Under the pieces are notes generated by a model. It made no database searches, was not told the origin of the DNA, and saw only the letters and a program-made list of their open reading frames with translations. Position numbers and translations under genes: made by a program. Below are positions 9,015 to 17,541 of a stretch of DNA of 64,000 bases, in pieces (positions within the stretch are counted from its first letter, which is position 1; every line of letters starts with the position of its first letter). Source of the DNA: an uncultured Streptomyces sp. (GTDB lineage Bacteria; Actinomycetota; Actinomycetes; Streptomycetales; Streptomycetaceae); the NCBI RefSeq assembly GCF_947488945.1, contig NZ_CANLBS010000001.1:434001-498000 (forward strand), in the 5' to 3' direction.

Positions 9015-9698
9015 ATGTCGCCGACAAATCGAGCGGTCAACATAGTGAGACAGGCATTCACAGTGCGAAAAATGGTTCGCGGAAGTACGTGCGGAGTTCT
9101 GCTACTGACAGCATCCCTCGGGTGCGGAAAAGGCGAGCCGCAGGCACCTGCAGCCCTCACAGCCTCGCAGGTGTGCGACGGAACGATGACACCGGCCGGG
9201 GCGGCGGCGCTGGAGCATCTGTCGGGGACGGACGGATTCACGGAAGGTGATACCGCGCAAGGAAAACCGAACACATTCTCCGTTTCTCTGGCCGCTTCGC
9301 GTATTCAGTCGGGCTTCGAAAACAGAATTCAGTGTCGGGTGTACAAGGTCAAGGACAAGAGCGGTTTCCCCCTCCTCGACATCGATTTCGAGCCGAGAAA
9401 AGAAAAACCGGGGTCCTCCACCAATCGAGTCGTCACGTACCCCGTAGCGACGTATGCGTACACCAACGGCGAAAGTGGCGCGTACATCTATTTCGCCTGC
9501 CCTACCGAGGGGGACGAGGGAAAAGGATCCTTCGTGAAGGCGAGCATGTTCATCAACGCTGGCCAGGCCTCGGCTGGAAGCACGGGCAAGGACCGGATGA
9601 CCGTCCTCAACGACGTCTCCCGGGCCGTGGCGCGGGAACTCGGCTGCGCCGCGGAGGCGAAGCTTCCGACGGAGATACCGGAGCCGTTGACCGGGTGA
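9015..9698 (+). CDS. Probable lipoprotein, third gene of the WXG cassette; function unknown
   Basis: 227 residues from the ATG at 9015, 8 bp after the previous stop; GTG 9063 or ATG 9072 are alternative starts that give a more normal signal peptide (VRKMVRGSTCGVLLLTASLGC). The Cys in ASLGC fits a lipobox loosely (Leu rather than a small residue at -2). The mature part begins with a Pro/Ala linker, then has paired Cys residues (VCDG, IQCRV, FACPT, LGCAA) suggesting an exported disulfide fold. No named family recognised. GC content is lower than the genome norm (runs such as GAAAAGAAAAACC), hinting at acquired DNA. It may be the partner or protector of the upstream protein; that is inference from position only. 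Confidence 0.75.
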   Translation: MSPTNRAVNIVRQAFTVRKMVRGSTCGVLLLTASLGCGKGEPQAPAALTASQVCDGTMTPAGAAALEHLSGTDGFTEGDTAQGKPNTFSVSLAASRIQSGFENRIQCRVYKVKDKSGFPLLDIDFEPRKEKPGSSTNRVVTYPVATYAYTNGESGAYIYFACPTEGDEGKGSFVKASMFINAGQASAGSTGKDRMTVLNDVSRAVARELGCAAEAKLPTEIPEPLTG

Positions 9699-9725
9699 TC
9701 TGCCCCGCACCTGGGCGGACTCCCG

Positions 9726-9758
9726 GTGCGCGGAAGGGAGTAGCTCTCCCGTCCGCAC
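9726..9758. terminator. Imperfect hairpin between convergent genes
   Basis: GTGCG-CGGAAGGGAG pairs with CTCCCGTCCGCAC with small bulges. It sits between the lipoprotein stop (9698) and the helicase stop (9781), where a bidirectional terminator is expected. No T-run. Confidence 0.4.
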
Positions 9759-9780
9759 ACCGGACTCGGCGCGACCCGGC

Positions 9781-11562
9781 TCACTTCATACGGGTGGCCC
9801 ACTCCTGGACCTTGGCGATCCGCTGCTGGATCTGGCCGGCCGTCGCCTCGGCGCTCGGCGGGCCTCCGCACACCCGGCGCAGCTCCGTGTGGATGACGCC
9901 GTGCGGTTTGCCGCTCTGGTGCGTGTAGGCGGAGACCATCGTGTTGAGCTGCTTGCGCAGGCTCAGCAGTTGCTTGTGGGTGACCACCGGGCGGGCCTCG
10001 GCCGGCTTCTCCAGGAGGTCGGCGTCCTCGGCCGGCTTCTGGCGGCTGTGCGCGATCTGCCGGGTCTGCCGCTTCTGCAGCAGCAACTGCACCTGGTCGG
10101 GTTCGAGCAGTCCGGGGATGCCGAGGTAGTCCTGCTCCTCCTCGCTGCCCGGATGCGCCTGCATGCCGAACTCCGCGCCGTCGTACAGCACCCGGTCGAA
10201 GACCGCGTCCGACTCCAGGGCCTCGAAGGGCAGTTGCTCCTCGGTCTCCTCGTCCTCCAGCCTCTCGGCGTCGGCGAGGAGCTTGTCCTCCTCCGCGAAC
10301 GGGTTCTCCTCGTCGCTGCCCTTCTTCGGCTTGTCGAGGACGTGGTCGCGTTCGACCTCCATCTCGTTGGCGAAGTCGAGCAGCATGGGGATGGTCGGCA
10401 CGAAGACGGAGGCGGTCTCGCCCCGTCGCCGCGACCGCACGAAACGGCCGACGGCCTGGGCGAAGAAGAGCGGGGTGGAGATCGTGGTCGCGTAGACGCC
10501 GACCGCCAGCCGGGGCACGTCGACGCCCTCGGACACCATCCGGACCGCGACCATCCAGCGCGAGTTGTCCTCGGTGAACTGGTCGATCTTCTTCGACGCG
10601 GCCTTCTCGTCGGAGAGGACCACGGTGGCCTTCTCGCCGGTGACGTTCTTGAGGATCTTGGCGTAGGCGCGCGCCGACTCCTGGTCGGTGGCGATGACCA
10701 GGCCGCCCGCGTCGGGAATTCCCTTACGGACCTCGGTCAGCCGCTTGTCGGCGGCGGCCAGCACGTTGGGGATCCAGTCACCCGTGGGCGAGAGCGCGGT
10801 GCGCCAGGCCTGGCCGATGGCGTCCTTGGTCATCGGCTCGCCGAGGCGGGCGGCGATCTCGTCGCCGGCCTTGGTGCGCCAGCGCATGTTGCCGCTGTAG
10901 CTGAGGAAGATCACCGGACGCACGACGCCGTCGGCGAGCGCGTTGCCGTAGCCGTAGGTGTAGTCGGCCGACGACCGCCGGATGCCGTCGTTGCCCTCCT
11001 CGTACGAGACGAAGGGGATCGGGTTGGTGTCCGAGCGGAACGGGGTGCCGGTGAGGGCGAGCCGCCGGGTCGCCGGATCGAACGCCTCCTGGCACGCCTC
11101 GCCCCAGGACTTGGAGTCGCCGGCGTGGTGGATCTCGTCGAGGATCACCAGCGTCTTGCGCTGCTCGCACCGGTTGCGGTGGAGCATGGGACGCACCCCG
11201 ACGCCCGCGTACGTCACGGCGACCCCGTGGTACTCCTTGCTCACGGGACCGGCGCTGTAGTCCGGGTCGAGCTTGATCCCTATCCGCGCGGCGGCCTCCG
11301 CCCACTGCTTCTTCAGGTGCTCGGTCGGCGCGACGACGGTGATCTGCTGCACGACATGGTGGTGCAGCAGCCACGACGCGAGGGTGAGCGCGAAGGTGGT
11401 CTTGCCTGCGCCGGGGGTGGCGACCGCGAGGAAGTCGCGCGGCTGCTCCTGGACGTACCTCTCCAAGGCGCCCTGCTGCCAGGCACGCAGCTTGCCCGCC
11501 GTGCCCCAGGGGGCGCGGCCGGGGAAGGCGGGTGAGAGGTGGTGGGAGGCGGTAGTAGTCAC
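9781..11562 (-). CDS. DEAD/DEAH-box (superfamily 2) helicase
   Basis: 593 residues from the GTG at 11562, preceded by GGAG; a 59-codon in-frame extension upstream is Arg/Ala-rich and looks non-coding. SF2 motifs are clear: Q-like LRAWQQGALE, motif I ATPGAGKTT, Ia VVAPTEHLKKQW, motif II LDEIHHAG (DEIH rather than DEAD), III LTGTPFR, V MVSEGVDVPRL and VI QAVGRFVRSRR. The Leu/Lys/Gln-rich region after about residue 420 is an acidic then helical tail of about 170 residues of unknown role. The same architecture occurs in actinobacterial UvrB/RecG-like or XPB-like ATP-dependent helicases. Monocistronic by appearance. The nucleic-acid substrate is unknown. Confidence 0.9.
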   Translation of the reverse strand: MTTTASHHLSPAFPGRAPWGTAGKLRAWQQGALERYVQEQPRDFLAVATPGAGKTTFALTLASWLLHHHVVQQITVVAPTEHLKKQWAEAAARIGIKLDPDYSAGPVSKEYHGVAVTYAGVGVRPMLHRNRCEQRKTLVILDEIHHAGDSKSWGEACQEAFDPATRRLALTGTPFRSDTNPIPFVSYEEGNDGIRRSSADYTYGYGNALADGVVRPVIFLSYSGNMRWRTKAGDEIAARLGEPMTKDAIGQAWRTALSPTGDWIPNVLAAADKRLTEVRKGIPDAGGLVIATDQESARAYAKILKNVTGEKATVVLSDEKAASKKIDQFTEDNSRWMVAVRMVSEGVDVPRLAVGVYATTISTPLFFAQAVGRFVRSRRRGETASVFVPTIPMLLDFANEMEVERDHVLDKPKKGSDEENPFAEEDKLLADAERLEDEETEEQLPFEALESDAVFDRVLYDGAEFGMQAHPGSEEEQDYLGIPGLLEPDQVQLLLQKRQTRQIAHSRQKPAEDADLLEKPAEARPVVTHKQLLSLRKQLNTMVSAYTHQSGKPHGVIHTELRRVCGGPPSAEATAGQIQQRIAKVQEWATRMK

Positions 11563-11871
11563 GGTCTCCGGTTCGAGTCTCTCGGGTACGTGGGCCGGCT
11601 GCGGCACCGCCGGGGCCGACCCCACGCGATACGACAACCGGGCCACCCTACCGGGGGGCCGACGCGAACCCGCCACGAACGACGCCGCCGCCGCGCATAC
11701 TGCGACGGCTGTCACATCCCGGGACCCGCGGGGCCCCACCGCCTCTCCCGGCTCACCTCCGGACGTGGCCGGACCGCCGCCGCAACCCTGTGACCAGACC
11801 TTTCATCGGCCCGGCGGACGTGGGTGGGGGCGTCCGGCCGCCGCATCGGGCGCACGCACCGAGGGGGCGGG
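11563..11871. other. Intergenic spacer upstream of the helicase gene
   Basis: 309 bp, very GC-rich, between the MFS gene stop and the helicase start, both on the minus strand. I see no further gene, no convincing hairpin with a T-run and no clear promoter hexamers, although the helicase promoter must lie here. Confidence 0.5.
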
Positions 11872-13467
11872 TCAGTGGCTCGGCGCGGGCGTCCGGACCC
11901 GGGTGGCGACCCAGGCACCCAGCAGCGCCACGGCCGACATCGGCAGGAAGACGGCGGCGAAGGCGGCCGGGTGCGCACCGGTGGCCCCGGCCTCGACCGC
12001 TCCGTGCGCGGCGCCCACCGCGCCGCCGCCGAGCGCCGCGAAGGCCGCTCCGCCGACGGCGAGCAGCAGGACGTTGGACAGGCCGTCGGAGATCTGGAGG
12101 GCGGCGGAGTTGGCTCCCGCCTCGTTGGGCGCGGAGAGCTTCAGCATCATGACGCTGGTCGAGGCGATCACCATGCCCATGCCGAGACAGCCGAAGCCCC
12201 AGGCGACGGCGACCGTCCAGGACGGTACCGACGGGAAGAGCACGGCGGGCGCGGCCAGGATCGCGGCGGCGACCAGGATCATGCCGAGGACCAGCAGCCG
12301 CTCCCGGTAGGGCTCGACGCGCGGCCGGGACTGCACCCACGAGCCCAGTGCCCAGGTCGCGCCGCCGAGTGCGAGCGACAGACCGGCCAGGGTGGGGCTC
12401 ATCCCCCGCTGGGTGACCAGCATCAGCGGCACGAACGACTCGGCGGCGATGAACGAACCGGCCGAGACCCCGCGCAGCAGCACCACGGAGGGCAGGCCGC
12501 GCGCCGCGACCGCCGTACCCGCCGGCAGCAGCCCCCGGACCGCCGGCACCAGCAGCGCCACGCCCACGACGGCGGGCAGCAGCGAGAACCAGTCCAGTTC
12601 CTGCCCCGCGTACTGGAGCAGCCCCGCGCCCGCCGAGATGCCCAGCGCCAGCCGGATGCGGCGGCGGTCGAAGGGCATCGCGCCCATCACCTCGTCGGCG
12701 GGCCCCGCCGCCATCCGCCGGATCGCGGGGAGCGCGAGGGCCAGCGGGAAGACGATGAGCACGGGGATGCCGACGAACACCCACCGCCAGCCGAGGTGCT
12801 CGGTGACCGTGCCCGACGCCAGCGGCCCGACCACGGACGGGATCACCCAGCTCGCCGCGAAGGCGGCCATGATCGCCGGCCGGATGCGTTCGGGGTAGGC
12901 CCTGCCGACCACCACGTACAGCGCGACGATCACCATCCCGCCGCCGAGCCCCTGGACGGCGCGGCCCGCGACGAACATCCACATGCCGGTCGCGCCGCCG
13001 GACAGCAGCAGGCCGACGGCGAAGGCGCTGATGCCGGTGGCGAGCGGTGCCAGGGGCCCCTTCCTGTCGGCCCACTGCCCGGACAACACCATGGCGAAGA
13101 GGCTGGTGGTGAAGTACGCGGAGAACGCGAAGGCGTAGAGCGGAATGCCGTGCAGCTCGCGGGCGGCGACCGGCATCGCGGTGCCGACGGCGGTCGCCTC
13201 GAAGGCGATCAGCAGGACGACGGAGACGATGCCGACGCTGAGCGCCCGGTAGGTGCGCCCGAGGACGCCGTCGGTGTCGGCCGCGTCACGGGGAGCGGGG
13301 TGCGTGGGGGCGGGATCGCCGGGGCCGGGGTGTCCCGGGCCGGGGTGTCCGGGTCCGGCCTTTGCGGGTGCGGAACCGTGGCCGCCACCCGTCGCACGGA
13401 TGCCGGGATCCACGGATTGCGGGGCAGATATCGCGACGTCGGCGTCGTGCGGTTCCAGGGCGCTCAT
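11872..13467 (-). CDS. MFS transporter (multidrug-exporter type, DHA family)
   Basis: 531 residues from the ATG at 13467. The first 70 residues are a cytoplasmic Pro/Gly/Ala-rich tail with a repeated GPGHP motif, absent from most family members. The rest has about 12-14 hydrophobic segments with MFS loop signatures: a motif A-like GQWADRKGPL between TM2 and TM3, RAVQGLGGGM and a motif C-like AASWVIPSVVGPLASG. This pattern fits proton-driven drug exporters of the DHA type. The substrate is not readable. No regulator is adjacent; the gene stands alone between the tRNA-Cys region and the helicase. Confidence 0.9.
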   Translation of the reverse strand: MSALEPHDADVAISAPQSVDPGIRATGGGHGSAPAKAGPGHPGPGHPGPGDPAPTHPAPRDAADTDGVLGRTYRALSVGIVSVVLLIAFEATAVGTAMPVAARELHGIPLYAFAFSAYFTTSLFAMVLSGQWADRKGPLAPLATGISAFAVGLLLSGGATGMWMFVAGRAVQGLGGGMVIVALYVVVGRAYPERIRPAIMAAFAASWVIPSVVGPLASGTVTEHLGWRWVFVGIPVLIVFPLALALPAIRRMAAGPADEVMGAMPFDRRRIRLALGISAGAGLLQYAGQELDWFSLLPAVVGVALLVPAVRGLLPAGTAVAARGLPSVVLLRGVSAGSFIAAESFVPLMLVTQRGMSPTLAGLSLALGGATWALGSWVQSRPRVEPYRERLLVLGMILVAAAILAAPAVLFPSVPSWTVAVAWGFGCLGMGMVIASTSVMMLKLSAPNEAGANSAALQISDGLSNVLLLAVGGAAFAALGGGAVGAAHGAVEAGATGAHPAAFAAVFLPMSAVALLGAWVATRVRTPAPSH

Positions 13468-13686
13468 CGGACCAGAGTAAGGGGCATGAGCGGCATTGAG
13501 CCCTGTCGGTGGACGGGGCCGGGGTGGTCCGTGGGTCCTAGGACCGAGGGTTTCGGCCCTCATCCGGTCATGAACGGCGTGTGGCAGTCGCGTTGCGGGC
13601 CTCCCGGAACCCTTGAGCCGCTCCCCCGGGCCCCGTACGGTCGTGAACACCACCGAGGAACACCACGTTTCACGCACCACCTCCTC

Positions 13687-13758
13687 GACCGTGTGCCCGA
13701 GAGGCTCAGGGGCTCGACTGCAACTCGAGTTACACCGGTTCGAATCCGGTCACGGTCT
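13687..13758 (+). tRNA. tRNA-Cys (anticodon GCA)
   Basis: A full cloverleaf can be drawn. The acceptor GACCGTG (13687-13693) pairs perfectly with CACGGTC (13751-13757). The anticodon stem CTCGA/TCGAG encloses loop CTGCAAC, giving anticodon GCA. The T-arm ACCGG-TTCGAAT-CCGGT is perfect, with a 4-nt variable region. The D-stem is short (CCC/GGG). The discriminator base is T, the expected U73 identity base of cysteine tRNAs. CCA is not encoded. It is isolated from other tRNAs and is followed 33 bp later by a strong terminator. Confidence 0.92.
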
Positions 13759-13790
13759 CGGCAGAGCGGCACCGCGCCGCGTATACGAGA

Positions 13791-13820
13791 GGCCGCCCCC
13801 GTTCGCGGGGGCGGCCTTTT
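13791..13820 (+). terminator. Rho-independent terminator downstream of tRNA-Cys
   Basis: GGCCGCCCCCG (13791-13801) and CGGGGGCGGCC (13806-13816) form a perfect 11-bp stem closed by a TTCG tetraloop, followed by TTTT. It can end the tRNA transcript and lies just past the 3' end of the minus-strand mycosin operon. Confidence 0.92.
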
Positions 13821-13867
13821 CGGTGCGCGCGGGCGGGTGCGTGCGGGTGCGTGCTGGGGGTCCCGCC

Positions 13868-15373
13868 TCAGAGACGGGGGTCGCGGGGCGTGTCGACGGG
13901 GGCCGGCGCGGTGGGCGGCTGCGGGTAGGGCTGCGGCTGGTTGGGCTGCGGCTGGGCCTGCGGGGCGGGGTAGGACTGCTGGGTGCCCTGGTACGCCTGC
14001 GGGGGCTGTGCGCCGGGGTACGCGTGCGGGGGCTCCGAATACGGCGGCTGGTGACCCTGCTGGTGGCCCTGGTACGGGGACGCCTGGTGAGCGGGCGCGG
14101 GTACCTGGCCGGGCGGGAACGCGGTGGGGGCGGCATTGCGGCGCGACCGGGAGACCGCGAACGCGACACCCGCACCGATCACCACCGCCGCCCCGATGCC
14201 CAGCCCGATCCACAGGCCCGGTCCCGCACCGTCCCCGGCTTCGGCAGCGGCCGGAGCGGGCGACGCCTGCTCGGCGTCGTCACGGGATCCGTCGGCTCCG
14301 GCCGCACCCTTCGACTCCTCCGTCGACGGCGCGGGCGACTGCGCCGCCACGAGGTCCGGCAACGGGTACTCGTCGGCCGGGCCCGGGTCGCCCGGCTCCG
14401 TCAGCGCGATGCGCGGCCGGACCACGCCGTACCCGATGTAGTCGTTGCGCTCGGCACCGCTGGTCGGCTTCCCGGCCGTACGGAGCAGAACCCGCAGCAC
14501 CTGGTTGTTCGTCCAGTCGGGATGCTCGGCCCAGATCAGGGCGGCGGATGCGGACGCGACGGCGGTGGCGGCACTGGTGCCGTGGCCCGTGCAGATACCG
14601 GTCTTGCCGCCGCAGGCGTAGACCATCTCGTCTCCGGGGGCGGCGAGATCGACGGCAGGGCCGTGTTGGGAGAAGTCGGACGCCTGAAGGTCCTTGCCGA
14701 TGGCTCCCATGCCCACGACCCCGTCGATCGCGGCCGGGTACTGAAGGGCGTTGCCCAGTTCGGCGTTGTTTCCCGCACCCGCGAAGATGAGTGCGCCCTT
14801 GCTCCGGGCGTACTGCACCGCCTTCGTGAGTTCCGGGGAGCCGGAGTCGTTCGCCATGGACACATTGATCACCCTGGCGCCGTGGTCGGCGGCGAACCGC
14901 AGGCCCTTGGCCAGATCCTCGGGGAACTGCACAGCCCCCTGAGTGCCGTTGACCTTCTCGCCGTCCCGCACCCGCACGGGGAGGATCTTGACACCCGGTG
15001 CCAGACCGAACGCCCCGTCCCCGCCACCGGACTCACCCGTGCCGGCGATGATGCCGGCCATGCCGGTGCCGTGGCCCTCGTAGTCGGTGTGCTCGTCGCC
15101 CGGCTCGTCCGGCGCGAGGTCCAGCCCGTCCAGAACCTGTCCGCGCAGATCTCCATTGCGGTCATCGACCCCAGTGTCGATGACCGCTACGGTCACTCCC
15201 TCCCCCGTGCTCGTCTCCCACATCTGCTCGGCTTTCATGGCGTCGAGGTGCCATTGGTCCGAACGCACGGAGTCCGCACGAGCCGGTCCTGATCCCAGAA
15301 GGAGCAGGGCCGTCACACCGATCGACACGGTGGCACGGCGAGTGCCAACGGCCCTGCTCTGCCTGGTACGCAT
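13868..15373 (-). CDS. Mycosin-like S8 subtilisin protease, type VII secretion-associated
   Basis: 501 residues. An Arg-rich signal peptide (residues 1-33, ending PARA-D) is followed by a subtilisin domain with the complete triad: Asp66 in AVIDTGVD, His101 in GHGTGMAG and Ser267 in GHGTSAAT, with the oxyanion Asn in AGAGNN. A Pro/Ala/Glu-rich linker leads to one membrane helix (residues about 387-408), then SRSRR and a roughly 90-residue Gln/Pro/Tyr-rich cytoplasmic tail. Mycosins have exactly this signal-protease-TM order; the long Q/P/Y tail is an extra seen in Streptomyces members. Last gene of an operon with two WXG-type proteins. It likely acts outside the membrane on a type VII substrate or structural part. 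Confidence 0.93.
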   Translation of the reverse strand: MRTRQSRAVGTRRATVSIGVTALLLLGSGPARADSVRSDQWHLDAMKAEQMWETSTGEGVTVAVIDTGVDDRNGDLRGQVLDGLDLAPDEPGDEHTDYEGHGTGMAGIIAGTGESGGGDGAFGLAPGVKILPVRVRDGEKVNGTQGAVQFPEDLAKGLRFAADHGARVINVSMANDSGSPELTKAVQYARSKGALIFAGAGNNAELGNALQYPAAIDGVVGMGAIGKDLQASDFSQHGPAVDLAAPGDEMVYACGGKTGICTGHGTSAATAVASASAALIWAEHPDWTNNQVLRVLLRTAGKPTSGAERNDYIGYGVVRPRIALTEPGDPGPADEYPLPDLVAAQSPAPSTEESKGAAGADGSRDDAEQASPAPAAAEAGDGAGPGLWIGLGIGAAVVIGAGVAFAVSRSRRNAAPTAFPPGQVPAPAHQASPYQGHQQGHQPPYSEPPHAYPGAQPPQAYQGTQQSYPAPQAQPQPNQPQPYPQPPTAPAPVDTPRDPRL

Positions 15374-15396
15374 GCGCTTCTCTCTGCCGTTCCCGT

Positions 15397-16866
15397 TCAG
15401 CCGATGACAGGGGGGCCGGAGGGCCGGACACCCTGCTGCCAGGTCTCTTCGTCCTCCACGAGGTAGTCCGGGCGCTCGCCATTCTCGTTGCGGCGGGGAG
15501 TTCCCGGTCGCTGCGACGCTCCGGGGCGGCCCACGGCGCCCGCTCCGCGCGCTCCCCCTGCCTCGCCTGCGGAACCGCGCACCAGGCCCGTACCGCCAGG
15601 GGTGAAAGCTCGCGAGCCCGCGCGGCCCGCCTGTTGGGGCCGGCCCCCCACCATGCCGCCGCTCTCGGCGCCCAGTCGGCGGCCCGCCTGCATGCCGCCC
15701 CGTGCGGTCCCGCCGGTGCTCGAACCGGTCGAGCCCATGGCCCGGCCGGCCGCCGCTTGGCCCTCATGGCCGATGACCGTCCCGCGTGGCAGTCCGCCGG
15801 CCGTTGCCCGCCCGGTGGCGGGGGCGACGGGCCGCCCGCCCGTGATGCCGTCCCGGACGGGACGGGCCGACGCTCCCGGTGCGGACGTCGTGCCGGTCAC
15901 CGAGGGGAACGCCCGCCCGCCGCCCGGCGTCTTCCCCACGCTCGCACCTGGGCCGGAGACGGGCAGGACGCCGGGCCGATTGGCGACCGGGGGCGGTGTC
16001 ACACCGGTGTCCGGCCCTGCCGTCACAGGGACGGCAGGGGCGGAAAGGCCGGGAGCCGGGCGGGTCTCGACCGGAGCGGCGACGCTGTTGATCTCCATCT
16101 CCGTCGGGCGGCCCGTGGGCAGGACGGACGGGGCCGTTCCCAGCGAGGCGATCTCCGTACGGCCCGAGTCGGGCGTCGCCGTGGCGGAGGGCAGAACCGT
16201 GGCAGCGCGGTGGGTATTCGCCAACCCGGTGGAGCCACTCCCGCCCGTTGTCCCATCACGCACGTAGTCGTCATCAGAGACCACCGAGCGCGGGTCCGGC
16301 GTGATCGCCGCGGGCGGCGGCGGGAACACCGGGCGTTCCAGCTTGTCCATCTCCGTGGAGGAGACCGCGTACGCCTGGGCCAGCTTGGACATTTCGGCCG
16401 CCGCGTCGAGCCGGTTGTTCTCGCTCGTCCGCAGCAGCGTCTCGGCGGCCTCGCGGGCCACCGCCGACGCGTCCGGGTCGTTGCGGGCGGCGCGGGCGGC
16501 GTCCAGGTTGGCCTGGGCGCCTCCGTGGGTGCGGGGGATGGCGGCCTGGGCCGTTGCGACGGCGTTGGACGCCTCCGACAGCCACTTCGCCGCGCCCTCG
16601 CTGTACTCGCCGAGCCGCAGCGTCGCATTGGCCAGGTCGGCGCTCCAGGTGCGGAACGCCTCCGCGCCGTCGCCCTTCCACTCGACCATCTGCGGGCGGA
16701 CCTTGAGCTCCGACGCGATCTTGGCGATCTCCGCCGCGACGTTCTTCAGGCGGTCCGCCGCGCCCTGGACCGCGCCGCTGTTGGCGCGGTCCAGCCACGC
16801 GAGCATCTGCTCGTGGGACATGCTGCCGAACGGCGTCGTGCTGCCGCCTGACTCCCGGTACTCCAT
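15397..16866 (-). CDS. WXG/PPE-like type VII secretion substrate with a long low-complexity tail
   Basis: 489 residues. Residues about 15-175 are helical with a W-x-G turn at Trp63-Gly65 (EWKGDGAEAF), followed by an Ala-rich second helix pair as in PPE/WXG200 proteins. From about 185 to 450 the chain is Pro/Gly/Thr/Ala-rich and probably disordered. Near the C-terminus RPDYLVEDEETW contains Y-x-x-x-D (YLVED, 468-472), matching the general type VII secretion signal YxxxD/E, although here it lies far from the helical hairpin. The start is the ATG at 16866; MSHEQM downstream is an alternative. It is 23 bp upstream of the mycosin gene, so the two are co-transcribed and the protein is a plausible mycosin client. 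Confidence 0.88.
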   Translation of the reverse strand: MEYRESGGSTTPFGSMSHEQMLAWLDRANSGAVQGAADRLKNVAAEIAKIASELKVRPQMVEWKGDGAEAFRTWSADLANATLRLGEYSEGAAKWLSEASNAVATAQAAIPRTHGGAQANLDAARAARNDPDASAVAREAAETLLRTSENNRLDAAAEMSKLAQAYAVSSTEMDKLERPVFPPPPAAITPDPRSVVSDDDYVRDGTTGGSGSTGLANTHRAATVLPSATATPDSGRTEIASLGTAPSVLPTGRPTEMEINSVAAPVETRPAPGLSAPAVPVTAGPDTGVTPPPVANRPGVLPVSGPGASVGKTPGGGRAFPSVTGTTSAPGASARPVRDGITGGRPVAPATGRATAGGLPRGTVIGHEGQAAAGRAMGSTGSSTGGTARGGMQAGRRLGAESGGMVGGRPQQAGRAGSRAFTPGGTGLVRGSAGEAGGARGAGAVGRPGASQRPGTPRRNENGERPDYLVEDEETWQQGVRPSGPPVIG

Positions 16867-16911
16867 GCGTCGTCGCCCCCGTCTATGCCCGCGCCGTGCC
16901 GGTGGCCGTCA

Positions 16912-17448
16912 TCACAGGCCCGCCGCACCGCTCGAATCGCCCGTCTCCGCCGGGGTGTCGCCCTGGCGGTCCCGCTCGTCCGCGTTCTGCTTGGCCGGCG
17001 CCTGCGTCGGGTCGTAGGGGCCGCCGTAGTGCTCCGTCGTCTCCCGGCTGATGGCCAGCATGCGCTGCCGGATGTCGATGTCCAGGTTCTCGTAGCCGTT
17101 GTGCGAGGCGAGGACCGCGATGCCCATGCCCTCGATGGAGTCGGAGAGCAGTGTGGACAGCGTCTCCAGCTCCGTGATCACGGTCTGGTACGAGGTGTGG
17201 AGCCAGTCGGCCTCGGCCCACGACTTGTCGCCACCGCCGAACTGGGCCCGCAGCACGGCGTCGTCGCCGACCTTCTTCGGCCCGGCCTCGGACAGCTTCA
17301 GCTCGCGCACGAGCTCGTCTATCCGGTTCCGGAACCCGGTGAACGAGGTCAGTTCCGTGACCACGTCGGCCACGGCGTTCTCCGCCACGGCGAACATCGC
17401 CCCGAACGGCGACATCGCGGCTCCCGCCCCGGCATCACTCGGCAGCAC
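16912..17448 (-). CDS. Helical type VII-associated protein, first gene of the mycosin operon
   Basis: 178 residues from the GTG at 17448, chosen because GGGGGAGG lies 5 nt upstream; a longer frame to 17478 would start before this site. The protein is soluble and helical with a WXG-like centre (KSWAEADWLHTSYQTVITELE) and a hydrophobic-face helix (LSTLLSDSIEGMGIAVLASHNGY). The last 35 residues are hydrophilic. No exact W-x-G triplet is present. It is separated by 45 bp from the WXG/PPE-like gene, and ESX loci commonly encode such hetero-pairs, so it probably binds the next gene's product. No named family is recognised. Confidence 0.8.
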   Translation of the reverse strand: MLPSDAGAGAAMSPFGAMFAVAENAVADVVTELTSFTGFRNRIDELVRELKLSEAGPKKVGDDAVLRAQFGGGDKSWAEADWLHTSYQTVITELETLSTLLSDSIEGMGIAVLASHNGYENLDIDIRQRMLAISRETTEHYGGPYDPTQAPAKQNADERDRQGDTPAETGDSSGAAGL

Positions 17449-17541
17449 AGCGCCCTCCCCCGTGTACAGCGTGCACAACGTCTACAGCTGACTCAAAGCT
17501 CTGGTGAACCACTCTAGCGAGGGGCACCGACAACCAGTACC

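Noticed and set aside
11560..11590. Possible second copy of the tRNA-Cys 3' end (attachment site)
   Set aside because: Only about nine bases (CCGGTTCGA) agree; this is expected by chance with T-arm-like sequence.
11563..11739. 59-codon N-terminal extension of the helicase
   Set aside because: Arg/Ala-rich with no conserved motif; GTG at 11562 has GGAG upstream and precedes the Q-like motif closely.
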